The notes under the pieces were generated by a model that searched no databases, was not told the DNA's origin, and saw nothing but the letters and a program-made list of their open reading frames with translations. A stretch of 64,000 nt of DNA from contig NZ_OZ246019.1 of the NCBI RefSeq assembly GCF_965230805.1, positions 3,348,001-3,412,000 of the forward strand. Direction: 5' to 3'. Of this stretch, positions 1 to 8,035 are shown in pieces; the stretch's first letter is position 1, and each line of letters starts with the position of its first letter. The translations under genes were made by a program, and so were the position numbers. This DNA is from Marinifilum sp965230805. GTDB lineage: Bacteria; Bacteroidota; Bacteroidia; Bacteroidales; Marinifilaceae.

Positions 1-1
1 C

Positions 2-1441
2 CAGTTGTTTATCGCATGTGATGAGTGGCTTGATATACAGCCAAAGCAAGACGTAGATCTTGAAGAGCAGATCAGTACTGCCAACGGAATATTTGAAAGC
101 CTTACCGGAGTATATACCACTATGGTGGGAGAAAATCTGTATGGGCAGGATCTTTCCTACGGATTAATCGAAGTAGCAGCGCAGAACCATTATCCAAACA
201 CACCAAGACCATTTGCCGATTTTAACTGGACAGAAATAGAGGCAAAAAACCAGATTGATGATATCTGGCTGGCGATCTATAATGCGGTTGCAAACAACAA
301 TATTATACTGGACAATATTGATGCAGTAAAAAATCAGTTTGCTGCTGACGACTACAACTTGGTTAAAGGTGAAGCATTGGCAATTAGGGCTTTTCTTCAT
401 TTTGATGCTTTGCGTTTGTTTGGTGAAAAATACGCAGAAGACACAAAAGGAAACAAACAAATACCTTATGTTGTAAGCTTTGATTTAAAACGTTCTCCAC
501 ACCTTTCAATGGATAGCGTTTACAGCCATATTATCAAAGATCTTGACGAGGCGGAAGCATTGTTTTTAGAATCAGACCCCATTGTTGGAGCTTATGACGG
601 GTATTACTTTGATACCGATAACAGAAAGTATCGTTTTAACTATTACGCCGTTCGGGCTCTGAAGGCAAGAGTTTATATGGCCAAGGGTGATAAAGAAAAT
701 GCAAGATTTTATGCTGAAAAGGTAATAGAAGAGTTCAACTGGCAATGGGTTTCACAATCAAACCTTGTTGGTAGCAATATTGGTGAAAGGGATTTGTTAT
801 TTTTCGATGAGGTGATTGCGTCCCTTAATGTTCGCAGTTTAAATACTTTTTACGAGGATAACTTTTCTTCGTCAAGCGTAGGTTATACTGCCTTTGGTTC
901 AGGAACGAATTATGGAGAGTTTATTTTTGAAGTTTCAATTCCTGGTCCATATCCGTGGAATCCCACAACGCCAAGTATTGGAATTAACGATTACAGATAT
1001 CAGTATCTATTCAAAGCTAATGATGATGGAGCACTTGCAGTATCAATTAAATACAATCAGTACGTAAATGAATACTCTACCAGATATCAGGAGTATATGG
1101 CTATACCTTTGTTTAGGGTAAGTGAAATGATGCTTATTGCTGCAGAATCATACTTGGGAGTTGATAACAATAAGGCAATAACACTTATAAATGACTTAAG
1201 AGACCACAGGAGTGTTCTTCCGGAAGATCTTAGTGGAAAAACAGAAGCTGAATTGCTGGAAATAATAGTGAAGGAATTTCGTAAGGAAACATACCTTGAG
1301 GGTCAATTATTTTATATGTACAAAAGGCTTGGATTAACAAGTATTCCACAAATGAACAGTTGGGATCCTTTGAAAACAGTTGATCCCGACAGCTATGTAA
1401 TTCCTCTTCCTGATGTCGAAATTGAATATGGTAACCTATAG
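2..1441 (+). CDS. SusD/RagB-family outer-membrane lipoprotein (5' end outside window)
   Basis: Surface lipoprotein that captures ligand for a SusC partner, which must lie just upstream of the window. The reading frame is open to the window edge. The first visible residues, QLFIACDEWLDIQPK, are the end of a lipoprotein signal peptide with Cys as the acylation site, so only about 15 signal-peptide residues are missing. The family pattern is clear: an early 'D(I)QPK' stretch, helices with 'VKGEALAIRAFLHFDALRLFG' type TPR-like sequence (near residue 125), and the C-terminal 'EFRKETYLEGQLFYMYKRLG' segment followed by 'YVIPLPDVEIEYGNL'. The TTG at position 5 is an internal codon, not a start. It is followed after 41 bp by the DUF4843-like gene. 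Ligand unknown; nothing here identifies a sugar. Confidence 0.93.
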   Translation, partial: QLFIACDEWLDIQPKQDVDLEEQISTANGIFESLTGVYTTMVGENLYGQDLSYGLIEVAAQNHYPNTPRPFADFNWTEIEAKNQIDDIWLAIYNAVANNNIILDNIDAVKNQFAADDYNLVKGEALAIRAFLHFDALRLFGEKYAEDTKGNKQIPYVVSFDLKRSPHLSMDSVYSHIIKDLDEAEALFLESDPIVGAYDGYYFDTDNRKYRFNYYAVRALKARVYMAKGDKENARFYAEKVIEEFNWQWVSQSNLVGSNIGERDLLFFDEVIASLNVRSLNTFYEDNFSSSSVGYTAFGSGTNYGEFIFEVSIPGPYPWNPTTPSIGINDYRYQYLFKANDDGALAVSIKYNQYVNEYSTRYQEYMAIPLFRVSEMMLIAAESYLGVDNNKAITLINDLRDHRSVLPEDLSGKTEAELLEIIVKEFRKETYLEGQLFYMYKRLGLTSIPQMNSWDPLKTVDPDSYVIPLPDVEIEYGNL

Positions 1442-1482
1442 GAGAATCCGGATTGATTTAAAAATTTTAAAAAAATTACATT

Positions 1483-2211
1483 ATGAAATTTAAATATATA
1501 TGTTTAACACTGATAGTCCTTTTTGCTACGTATGCCTGTAATACCGACGACCCTATAGAATATATAGGAGTGGACTATGTATATTTCGAAAGTGAAGAGG
1601 AGGAGGGTACACTTCTTGAAAAAAGCTTTACTTTTTTGTTCGAAGAGGAAACGACGACAAGCAAGGAGCTTGAAATTCCTGTAGCTGCAAGTGGTATGCT
1701 GGTAGATAGCGACAGACTATTTTCTATTAGTATTATTGACAGCCTTACAACGGCAACCGAAGGTACGCACTTTAGCATTGATCCTGCCAAACTAGTTATT
1801 AAGGCTGGAGAAATTAATGGCAATGTGCTTGTTACGCTTAATCGTACTGCTGAAATGAAAGATACGGTATATACCATTGGGATTGAACTTTCTAAAAACG
1901 ATCAGTTTGACAGAGGATTCCGAACGGTGTGCAAAGTAAAATTCAGTGACCTTTTCCTCGAGCCTGAATGGTGGTATTCAAGCTGGCAAAATATAGGACC
2001 ATTTACAACTACCAAAGGTTTGTTATGGCTTGAATACCACGAAGTAACGGATGGCTCTGATCCTATAGAGATATACTATGATGATGACTTTGGCATGTAT
2101 GCGAGAGAGGAATTTAATGCAATTAAAGAAGGGTTTAAGCAATGGCTAACGAATCATCCGGAAGCACCAATTTATGACGAAAACGAAGATTTGGTAGCAT
2201 CAACACTTTAA
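1483..2211 (+). CDS. DUF4843-like lipoprotein of SusCD locus
   Basis: A 242-residue lipoprotein: signal peptide with lipobox ending TYAC, then a short beta-sandwich-like protein. It has the features I associate with the DUF4843 family: a start such as 'GVDYVYFE', a middle segment 'ATEGTHFSIDPAKLVIKAGEINGNV' that resembles a Calx-beta-like strand pattern, and a C-terminal part with 'PEWWYSSWQNIGPF'. Genes of this kind sit directly between SusD and a PKD-like lipoprotein, and the same order recurs twice more in this window (21965 and 46038). Probably an accessory surface lipoprotein of the SusCD complex; biochemical role unknown. Family name is from memory of the pattern. Confidence 0.8.
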   Translation: MKFKYICLTLIVLFATYACNTDDPIEYIGVDYVYFESEEEEGTLLEKSFTFLFEEETTTSKELEIPVAASGMLVDSDRLFSISIIDSLTTATEGTHFSIDPAKLVIKAGEINGNVLVTLNRTAEMKDTVYTIGIELSKNDQFDRGFRTVCKVKFSDLFLEPEWWYSSWQNIGPFTTTKGLLWLEYHEVTDGSDPIEIYYDDDFGMYAREEFNAIKEGFKQWLTNHPEAPIYDENEDLVASTL

Positions 2212-2223
2212 ATACTAATAATT

Positions 2224-3654
2224 ATGGAAAGAATTATATATATACTTTTAATCATGGTAATTGCCTGGTCATGTATCGAGGATGACGGCAACTACGAATA
2301 CAAAGATCCACAGGAAGTGGACTTTTCATCCATGCCATCCGAAATGGATCTTATACTTGGAGAAGACCTTTTTATAGCAGGAGATATTGAGACTGATGCA
2401 GATATGGCTGATCTTGACTTTGCATGGTATGTAGAGGGGAATGATGAATTTGGTCATCCTACTTTTGATACGCTAAGCATTGATAAAGACCTGGATGTTA
2501 TAGTAAACATTCCTCCGGGCAACGGAATACGTCTGTTCTATTCGGTTTATAACAATAAACTTGATGTTCATTACGAAAAAGCTATCTCTGTGAACGTTGT
2601 AACACCTTTCTCTACTGGATGGGGTTACATTACTGACAAAGGAGGAAATACGGAATACTCATTTATTTCCGAGATTACTGGTAAAACATATTTAAACGCA
2701 CTTGAAGCTATTGGTGGAGAGGTGCTAAGTGGTAAACCTGTGAGGTTGTCTTATAATTCTGATAAATATGAAGAATATAACCATGTAGTGATACTTACCG
2801 AAACAGGAGGGGCGGTTTATGATGGCTATTCTGGAAGAAAGATTGAGGATTTACTGGATAGGTGGAGATCAACAGATAAGGTAGAATTTCCTTTTATTGA
2901 TGGCGCATTTGAATATGGGGCATCTCACTCACTAGCATTATTTTTTGCAGGAGGAAAGATTTTCCCTAAGGAAGGATTCCATTTCCATCAGGGATTTTGG
3001 GAAGTCCCAGCCACGGGCGATTATGAAGCAACAGGTCCAGTTGCTCACTATTATGAAAAAATGATATTCTTTGATGCGAAATACAAGAGATATATGTACA
3101 TAAATCCGGAAGATAATCCTTGGGAAGTAGAGGAACTCTCAGTAACTAATCCGGAAACGAAGCCCTTTGATCCTGAAAATCTTAACAAAACATGTCTTTG
3201 GATGAGGACTAATGTTGTCAATGGTAATCATGCAGGATCTAATACTACTATGGCAGTACTTAAGGATGATGCCGGTAAATTTTATGTGCAGGAGTTTGTT
3301 AATGATAACTCTGATGGATTTATTCCATTGGCTGAAGTAGAGCTTCCAGGGGATTTAGATGATAACTCATGCTTCGATACAAACCCTGTTTTTCCATATA
3401 CTTATGTAAGTGCAGGCAATGTTATTCACAGGTATAACAGAACGACTAAGGGGATTCAGACTGATTACATTACTGTGGAAGATAACATTACCGATATGTA
3501 TGTACACAATGATGGAAACATGCTTGGGGTAGTTGTTGACAATGGAGCAGGCTCTAAGGTATTGATACTTGATCTTGATAATAACGGAGCTGTATTAGAA
3601 AGCTATGAATCCGAAGATAAGATTGTTGATCTTAAATACAAGAGAATGGAATAA
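2224..3654 (+). CDS. PKD-like-family surface lipoprotein
   Basis: A 476-residue lipoprotein (lipobox IAWSC). The N-terminal 100 residues resemble the bacterial PKD-like family ('...FAWYVEGNDEFGHPTFDTLSIDKDLDVIVN...'), and the rest is repetitive beta structure ending in a tail 'KVLILDLDNNGAVLESYESEDKIVDLKYK' that is shared with the PKD-like genes at 22665 and 46732. It starts 12 bp after the DUF4843-like gene and is the last gene of this SusCD operon; a perfect hairpin follows. Likely a surface-exposed ligand-binding or scaffold protein; the substrate cannot be read from the sequence. Confidence 0.78.
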   Translation: MERIIYILLIMVIAWSCIEDDGNYEYKDPQEVDFSSMPSEMDLILGEDLFIAGDIETDADMADLDFAWYVEGNDEFGHPTFDTLSIDKDLDVIVNIPPGNGIRLFYSVYNNKLDVHYEKAISVNVVTPFSTGWGYITDKGGNTEYSFISEITGKTYLNALEAIGGEVLSGKPVRLSYNSDKYEEYNHVVILTETGGAVYDGYSGRKIEDLLDRWRSTDKVEFPFIDGAFEYGASHSLALFFAGGKIFPKEGFHFHQGFWEVPATGDYEATGPVAHYYEKMIFFDAKYKRYMYINPEDNPWEVEELSVTNPETKPFDPENLNKTCLWMRTNVVNGNHAGSNTTMAVLKDDAGKFYVQEFVNDNSDGFIPLAEVELPGDLDDNSCFDTNPVFPYTYVSAGNVIHRYNRTTKGIQTDYITVEDNITDMYVHNDGNMLGVVVDNGAGSKVLILDLDNNGAVLESYESEDKIVDLKYKRME

Positions 3655-3701
3655 CAGTAATGTGTCATAAAAAAAGTAAACTACTATAATTAGTAGAGAT
3701 T

Positions 3702-3731
3702 CAAGAGGAACGCTATAATGTGTTCCTCTTG
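3702..3731 (+). terminator. Hairpin terminator after the first SusCD operon
   Basis: CAAGAGGAAC and GTTCCTCTTG form a perfect 10-bp stem around a 10-base loop, 47 bp after the PKD-like stop. The following sequence (TTGTAAAATT) has only a weak T-run, so termination strength is uncertain. A smaller palindrome CTACTATAATTAGTAG lies at 3681-3696. Confidence 0.6.
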
Positions 3732-3790
3732 TTGTAAAATTACATTTGATGATTTAAAATGGGTATTTAACGTCGAACTCACGTTATTTA

Positions 3791-3823
3791 GGAGCAAGCA
3801 GGTAAGGGGGCTTGCTCCTTTTT
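3791..3823 (+). terminator. Conserved GGAGCAAGC hairpin terminator
   Basis: GGAGCAAGC pairs perfectly with GCTTGCTCC around an AGGTAAGGGG-type loop and is followed by TTTTT. The same stem and nearly the same loop occur at 37816 and 13865, always after the last gene of a block. Confidence 0.75.
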
Positions 3824-4186
3824 GCATGTTGTAATGTGGGGTATCAATTGAGAGCATAAAATAATCAATTGAGATAGAGAAAATACCAAGTGGAATATCT
3901 ATTTGATCAATTATTGGCATAAAAAATCGAATTGAGATCGTACTTTTTTCAATGGGGATAGTAAAACAGTAAATTGAGATTGTACTTTTTTCGATTGAGA
4001 TAGAAAATGAAGTCAGGGGATGCATTGGGAAGCCAATTATTGGGTGCTTTTTTCAAATTGAGTTCGAAATTTGACCGAGGGGATAGGTGAAAAATGAAAT
4101 TGAGATACTTCCCGACTTAAGGGGGGCTGAAAAATTCCCCAATGGCGAGTCAAATCTTTATCGGGGTCAGTATTTATAAAGGTTTT
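3791..4186 (+). repeat. 396-bp dispersed element with exact 21-bp periodicity, copy A
   Basis: This stretch is repeated with the same length at 37816-38211; I count about 11 substitutions and no net indel. It opens with a strong terminator-like hairpin. From 3847 to about 4182 it is organised as roughly 16 consecutive 21-bp units: ATTGAG begins at 3847, 3868, 3931, 3973, 3994, 4057 and 4099, all multiples of 21 apart, with degenerate versions (ATTATTGG, AGGGGAT, ATGGGGAT) at the intervening 21-bp positions. Many units carry an A- or T-run. The minus strand is open as heptapeptide repeats (ISIEKST, ISIYCFT, ISIRFFM), but amino-acid-changing differences between copies argue against a protein. 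Function unknown. Confidence 0.85.
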
Positions 4187-4293
4187 AGGAGTTAGGATCT
4201 TTAATTTCTCAGTGACCAACAGATTTTTATCGTGTCTATTTCATTTCTGCCAACACTTAGCAGGAAATACCTCTATGTGCGATAAGCCATAAA

Positions 4294-4460
4294 CTAGTGT
4301 AAAGAATGCTAATTCCCCGAACTAATGTTTTGACCTATTTTCCTTTCTACTGCGTTAAGCTTTTTCGCCGTAGCTACGGCTATGCCTGTAAACCTTGCCT
4401 TGTAAAAAGAAAAATATTTTCAAAAACTTTAATTCGTTTTATTAACACTCTTCATACTAG
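4294..4460 (+). mobile_element. 159-bp MITE-like element with CTAG flanks, copy 1
   Basis: A 159-bp core (4298-4456) is flanked on both sides by CTAG. The ends are imperfect inverted repeats: TGTAAAGAATG at the left and TATGAAGAGTG (reverse complement) at the right. The inside contains the perfect palindrome GCCGTAGCTACGGC (4367-4380). An inverted, almost identical copy with the same core length lies at 38399-38557 (about three differences by eye), where removing core plus one CTAG repairs a gene. It has no room for a transposase, so it must be mobilised in trans if active. The 65-residue ORF through it is not a credible gene. Confidence 0.75.
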
Positions 4461-4615
4461 TCTTTTTATGATCGCATTTATTGCGATTGAATTCTGTTAT
4501 TAATGACTATCAGCTATCGGAATCAATAATAAAACACTAAATTGCACAACAGGATAGAACAGGATGGAATATTTTAAAATATGGGTATAATTAAGGTAAA
4601 ATAGAAAGAATTGAA

Positions 4616-6847
4616 ATGAAAAGACTAGTTTATGGTTTAACAATTGCCAGTTTGTTATCGCTAACAATGATGAATTGTGCGCCAGCAGATCAAGCGACAG
4701 AAAAAAAAGTCAAAGTTTTTAAATATGAGTTTCAAAATACAGCCCTGCCTGTTGACGAACGAGTTAAAGCACTTATTAAAGAGCTAACATTAGAAGAAAA
4801 AATTGGCCTGATGGAGAACAACTCCAAGGCGGTTGAGCGTTTAGGAATACCGCAGTATCATTGGTGGAACGAAGGATTACATGGTGTTGCACGTTCGGCT
4901 CCGGCAACGGTTTTTCCACAAGCTATTGGTATGGCAGCAACTTTTAACCCCGATTTGGTGGAGAAGGTAGCAACAGCCATTTCGGATGAAGGAAGAGCGC
5001 TTTACCATGCTGCAATAATCAAAGGAATCCGTAAACAGTATTTGGGTTTGACTTATTGGTCGCCCAATGTAAATATTTTTCGCGATCCTCGTTGGGGCAG
5101 AGGTCATGAAACCTATGGCGAAGATCCTATTCTATCAGGTAAAATAGGCTCATCCTTTGTAAGAGGATTGCAAGGGAACGATGATAAATACATTAAAATT
5201 GCAGCATGTGCCAAGCACTTTGCCGTGCACAATGGTCCCGAAGCAAAACGCCATACATTTAATGCTATTGCTAATCCTAAAGATTTAAATGAAACTTATC
5301 TTCCTGCATTTAAGTCCTTGCTCGATCAAAATGTTGCGGGATTTATGTGTGCATACAACCGTACCAATTCAGAGGCATGTTGCGGAAGTCCAACCTTGTT
5401 GCTAAATATCCTAAGAAAACAATGGGGATTCGAAGGTTATGTGGTGTCGGATTGTGGCGCATTAACTGATTTGCATAAAAATCATAAGTTAACGGCAAAC
5501 CGCGAAGAATCGGCTGCCATGGCCATTAAATCGGATGTAAATGTAAATTGTGGAAACGTTTATCGTTATTTGCAAGCAGCCATAGATAAAAAACTAATTA
5601 CTGAAGAAGAATTGAATGGCGCTTTGGCAAAACAATTAAAAGTTCGCTTTCAATTGGGAATGTTTGATCCGCAAGAAGATGTGCCTTATTCTAGTATTCC
5701 TCTATCGGTTGTAGCAAGCGAAAAGCATAAGGATTTGTCGCGTGAGATTGCCCGTAAATCAATTGTGATGCTGAAGAATGAAAATAACACTCTGCCCTTA
5801 AAAAAGAATCTATCTCAAATTTATGTAACGGGTAATAATGCTACTGATGTAAATGCATTAATGGGGAATTACTACGGAGTTGCCAAGAATTACGTGACCG
5901 TATTAGAGGGTATTGCCAATGCTGTAGATCCAATCAGTATTGTGCAATACAATCAAACCATTCTTTTAGAGCAGGATATTAATAGAGTAAACACAGGTCA
6001 GGTATGGAATGCCAAGTTTGCAGATGCTGTAATAGCTGTTGTGGGTATTTCACCATTGTACGAGGGAGAGAATGGTGATTCTCCCTTTTCGAAAACTGGT
6101 GGCGATAGAGAAAAGATTGAGCTACCTGCCAATCAATTGAAATTTTTAAAAGCATTAAAAAAAGAATGTAATGACAAACCATTGGTGGTGGTTGTAATGT
6201 CGGGAAGTGCATTAGCCATGCCCGAAGTTCATGAATTGGCCGATGCCATATTATGGGCATGGTATCCGGGTCAAGAAGGAGGCAGTGCTGTGGCAGATAT
6301 TTTATTTGGTGATTATTCGCCATCCGGAAAGCTTCCTGTTACAATTTATAATTCTACCGATCAGCTTGGTGATTTCGAAGATTACAATATTTCAGATGGT
6401 GGATGGACATACAGATATTTTAAAGGAGAACCACTCTATCCGTTTGGATATGGATTAACATACAACGATGTAAGCTATAAATTAAATGGCAGTTCAAATA
6501 TCGATATGAATGAAGAAGAATCAATTGATATAGAATTGAGTCTTACCAACCATGGCAAAATGGTACAAAGTGAGGCAATCCAATTGTATGTGAGCAAAAC
6601 AGATGCCGATTTTATTACTCCAATCTATGCCTTAAGAGATTTTGAAAACATTACAATTGGAGCTGGTGAAACAACAAGTGTGAACTTTACCATCGATAAA
6701 AAAATGCTTTCGCAGATTGATATAAATGGCCAAGCGGTTCTTCTAAAGGGACAATATCAAATTTACATTGGCAGTGCCAGTCCTTCTAAAAGGATAGAAA
6801 AATTAGGAGGTGCAAGTCCGGTTAAATTAAATGTAAGCGTAAAGTGA
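4616..6847 (+). CDS. GH3-family beta-glucosidase/beta-xylosidase lipoprotein
   Basis: Exo-acting glycoside hydrolase that releases terminal beta-linked glucose or xylose from oligosaccharides by a retaining mechanism. It is 743 residues, normal for a GH3 enzyme with a C-terminal fibronectin-III-like domain. A lipobox MMNC (Cys21) points to periplasmic or surface anchoring. Visible motifs: 'WWNEGLHGVA' and 'TVFPQAIGMAATF' near residues 80-110, 'KHFAVHNGPEAKRH' near 200, the nucleophile motif VVSDCGAL with Asp279, and 'YEGENGD...GDREKIELP' around 482-500, which holds the likely acid/base Glu. The TVFPQAIG-type sequence resembles the xylosidase/glucosidase subgroup, but specificity is not decidable. 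It stands alone between terminators, unlinked to the flanking ABC operon. Confidence 0.93.
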   Translation: MKRLVYGLTIASLLSLTMMNCAPADQATEKKVKVFKYEFQNTALPVDERVKALIKELTLEEKIGLMENNSKAVERLGIPQYHWWNEGLHGVARSAPATVFPQAIGMAATFNPDLVEKVATAISDEGRALYHAAIIKGIRKQYLGLTYWSPNVNIFRDPRWGRGHETYGEDPILSGKIGSSFVRGLQGNDDKYIKIAACAKHFAVHNGPEAKRHTFNAIANPKDLNETYLPAFKSLLDQNVAGFMCAYNRTNSEACCGSPTLLLNILRKQWGFEGYVVSDCGALTDLHKNHKLTANREESAAMAIKSDVNVNCGNVYRYLQAAIDKKLITEEELNGALAKQLKVRFQLGMFDPQEDVPYSSIPLSVVASEKHKDLSREIARKSIVMLKNENNTLPLKKNLSQIYVTGNNATDVNALMGNYYGVAKNYVTVLEGIANAVDPISIVQYNQTILLEQDINRVNTGQVWNAKFADAVIAVVGISPLYEGENGDSPFSKTGGDREKIELPANQLKFLKALKKECNDKPLVVVVMSGSALAMPEVHELADAILWAWYPGQEGGSAVADILFGDYSPSGKLPVTIYNSTDQLGDFEDYNISDGGWTYRYFKGEPLYPFGYGLTYNDVSYKLNGSSNIDMNEEESIDIELSLTNHGKMVQSEAIQLYVSKTDADFITPIYALRDFENITIGAGETTSVNFTIDKKMLSQIDINGQAVLLKGQYQIYIGSASPSKRIEKLGGASPVKLNVSVK

Positions 6848-6883
6848 TCGTTCACTGCAAAAATGAAATCAATTCTATTGGAG

Positions 6884-6914
6884 GCAGTCACTCATTTATG
6901 TGGCTGCTTTTTTT
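6884..6914 (+). terminator. Rho-independent terminator after GH3 gene
   Basis: GCAGTCAC pairs with GTGGCTGC (one G-T wobble) around a 7-9 base loop and is followed by seven T residues. It separates the GH3 gene from the ABC transporter genes. Confidence 0.8.
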
Positions 6915-7032
6915 ATCATTATTGTGGCTGTTAACCTAAATTAACCTTAATTGTGTTATAATTAACGTGACACCCAAATAATTATAATTTAATTGTGACT
7001 TAATTAATACAACTTATTATAACCCGAAAGAC

Positions 7033-7953
7033 ATGAAAGAGTCATTAGTACGAGTAGAGAACTTATCCCACCGTTATACCATTCAATGGGCGGTTAAGGA
7101 TGTAAGTTTCGAAATTCCTACCCAGGGAATTTATGGTTTGCTAGGTTCAAACGGTGCCGGTAAATCAACCACCATGAACATCATGAGTGGAGTGTTAAAA
7201 CAAACCAAAGGTCAGGTTTATATTAATGGGGTAAATATGTCGAAAGACCCTATTAAAGCCAAAAAGCAGATTGGTTTTTTGCCTCAAAAACCCCCTTTGT
7301 ACACTGATACAACAGTTGAAGAATATTTAACCAATTGCGCCCGCTTGCGACAGATTCCATCAAACGAAATTAAACGTGCGGTTGATGAAGTATTGGAGAA
7401 ATGTGCCATTAGCCATTTTAGAAAGCGTTTGCTAAAAAATCTTTCAGGTGGTTACCAGCAACGTGTAGGAATTGCTCAGGCTATTATTCACAAGCCTGCA
7501 TTTATTATTCTTGATGAGCCAACAAATGGATTGGATCCCAACCAAATTGTTGAAATTAGAGGATTGATCAGAGAAATTGCTGAAGAACGTGCAGTATTAC
7601 TTTCAACTCATATCCTTACCGAAGTACACGCAATTTGCGAATACATTTATATGATTGAAAATGGTAAACTGGTATTCTCGGGCAAAACCGAAGAATTTGA
7701 TAATTACCTCCAGCCAAATTCCATTTTTGTTCGCTTGCTTGAAATGCCATCAGTTGGTGAATTAATGAAAATAGAAGGTGTTGAAGGCGTTGAAGAATTA
7801 GGAGGTCCGGAATATCGACTAAAGTTTGTCGACTTAAACGGAGCCTCTGAGCGAGTAGTTCAAGAGAGTGTGAAAAACAATTGGCGTCTTGATGAAATTC
7901 GCGCCGAAAAGAATTCACTGAACGAAGTATTCTCTGCATTATCGAATAATTAA
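7033..7953 (+). CDS. GldA-like ABC transporter ATP-binding protein
   Basis: ATPase subunit of an ABC-2-type transporter, 306 residues. Walker A is GSNGAGKST (about residues 38-46), the Q-loop is in 'IGFLPQKPPLY', the signature is LSGGYQQR and Walker B is FIILDEPTNGLDP followed by the H-loop 'STHI'. The family is that of GldA, the ATPase associated with GldF and GldG in gliding Bacteroidota, but no other gliding genes are seen here, so a motility role is not implied. It is followed 82 bp later by a fused GldF-GldG-like protein that should be its membrane partner. A close paralogue lies at 53654 in the same kind of context. Confidence 0.93.
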   Translation: MKESLVRVENLSHRYTIQWAVKDVSFEIPTQGIYGLLGSNGAGKSTTMNIMSGVLKQTKGQVYINGVNMSKDPIKAKKQIGFLPQKPPLYTDTTVEEYLTNCARLRQIPSNEIKRAVDEVLEKCAISHFRKRLLKNLSGGYQQRVGIAQAIIHKPAFIILDEPTNGLDPNQIVEIRGLIREIAEERAVLLSTHILTEVHAICEYIYMIENGKLVFSGKTEEFDNYLQPNSIFVRLLEMPSVGELMKIEGVEGVEELGGPEYRLKFVDLNGASERVVQESVKNNWRLDEIRAEKNSLNEVFSALSNN

Positions 7954-8035
7954 TTCTAATTCTCAGGAAAAAGTTTTGTGTCTCCTATATAACGGAGCAA
8001 GTATTGATTCCTAAATTTAAAATTTAACAATAATA

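Noticed and set aside
3690..4025. Minus-strand ORF of heptapeptide repeats (ISIEKST-like), also open in copy B at 37772-38050
   Set aside because: A 21-bp period keeps any stop-free frame open automatically. Differences between the copies change amino acids (Ser to Leu, Asp to Ala, Pro to His), the ORF runs through a terminator hairpin, and there is no signal or family pattern. Treated as a DNA repeat.
4306..4503. 65-residue ORF beginning MLIPRTNVLTYFPFY
   Set aside because: It is almost wholly the MITE-like element; the inverted copy gives the same peptide on the other strand at 38549.
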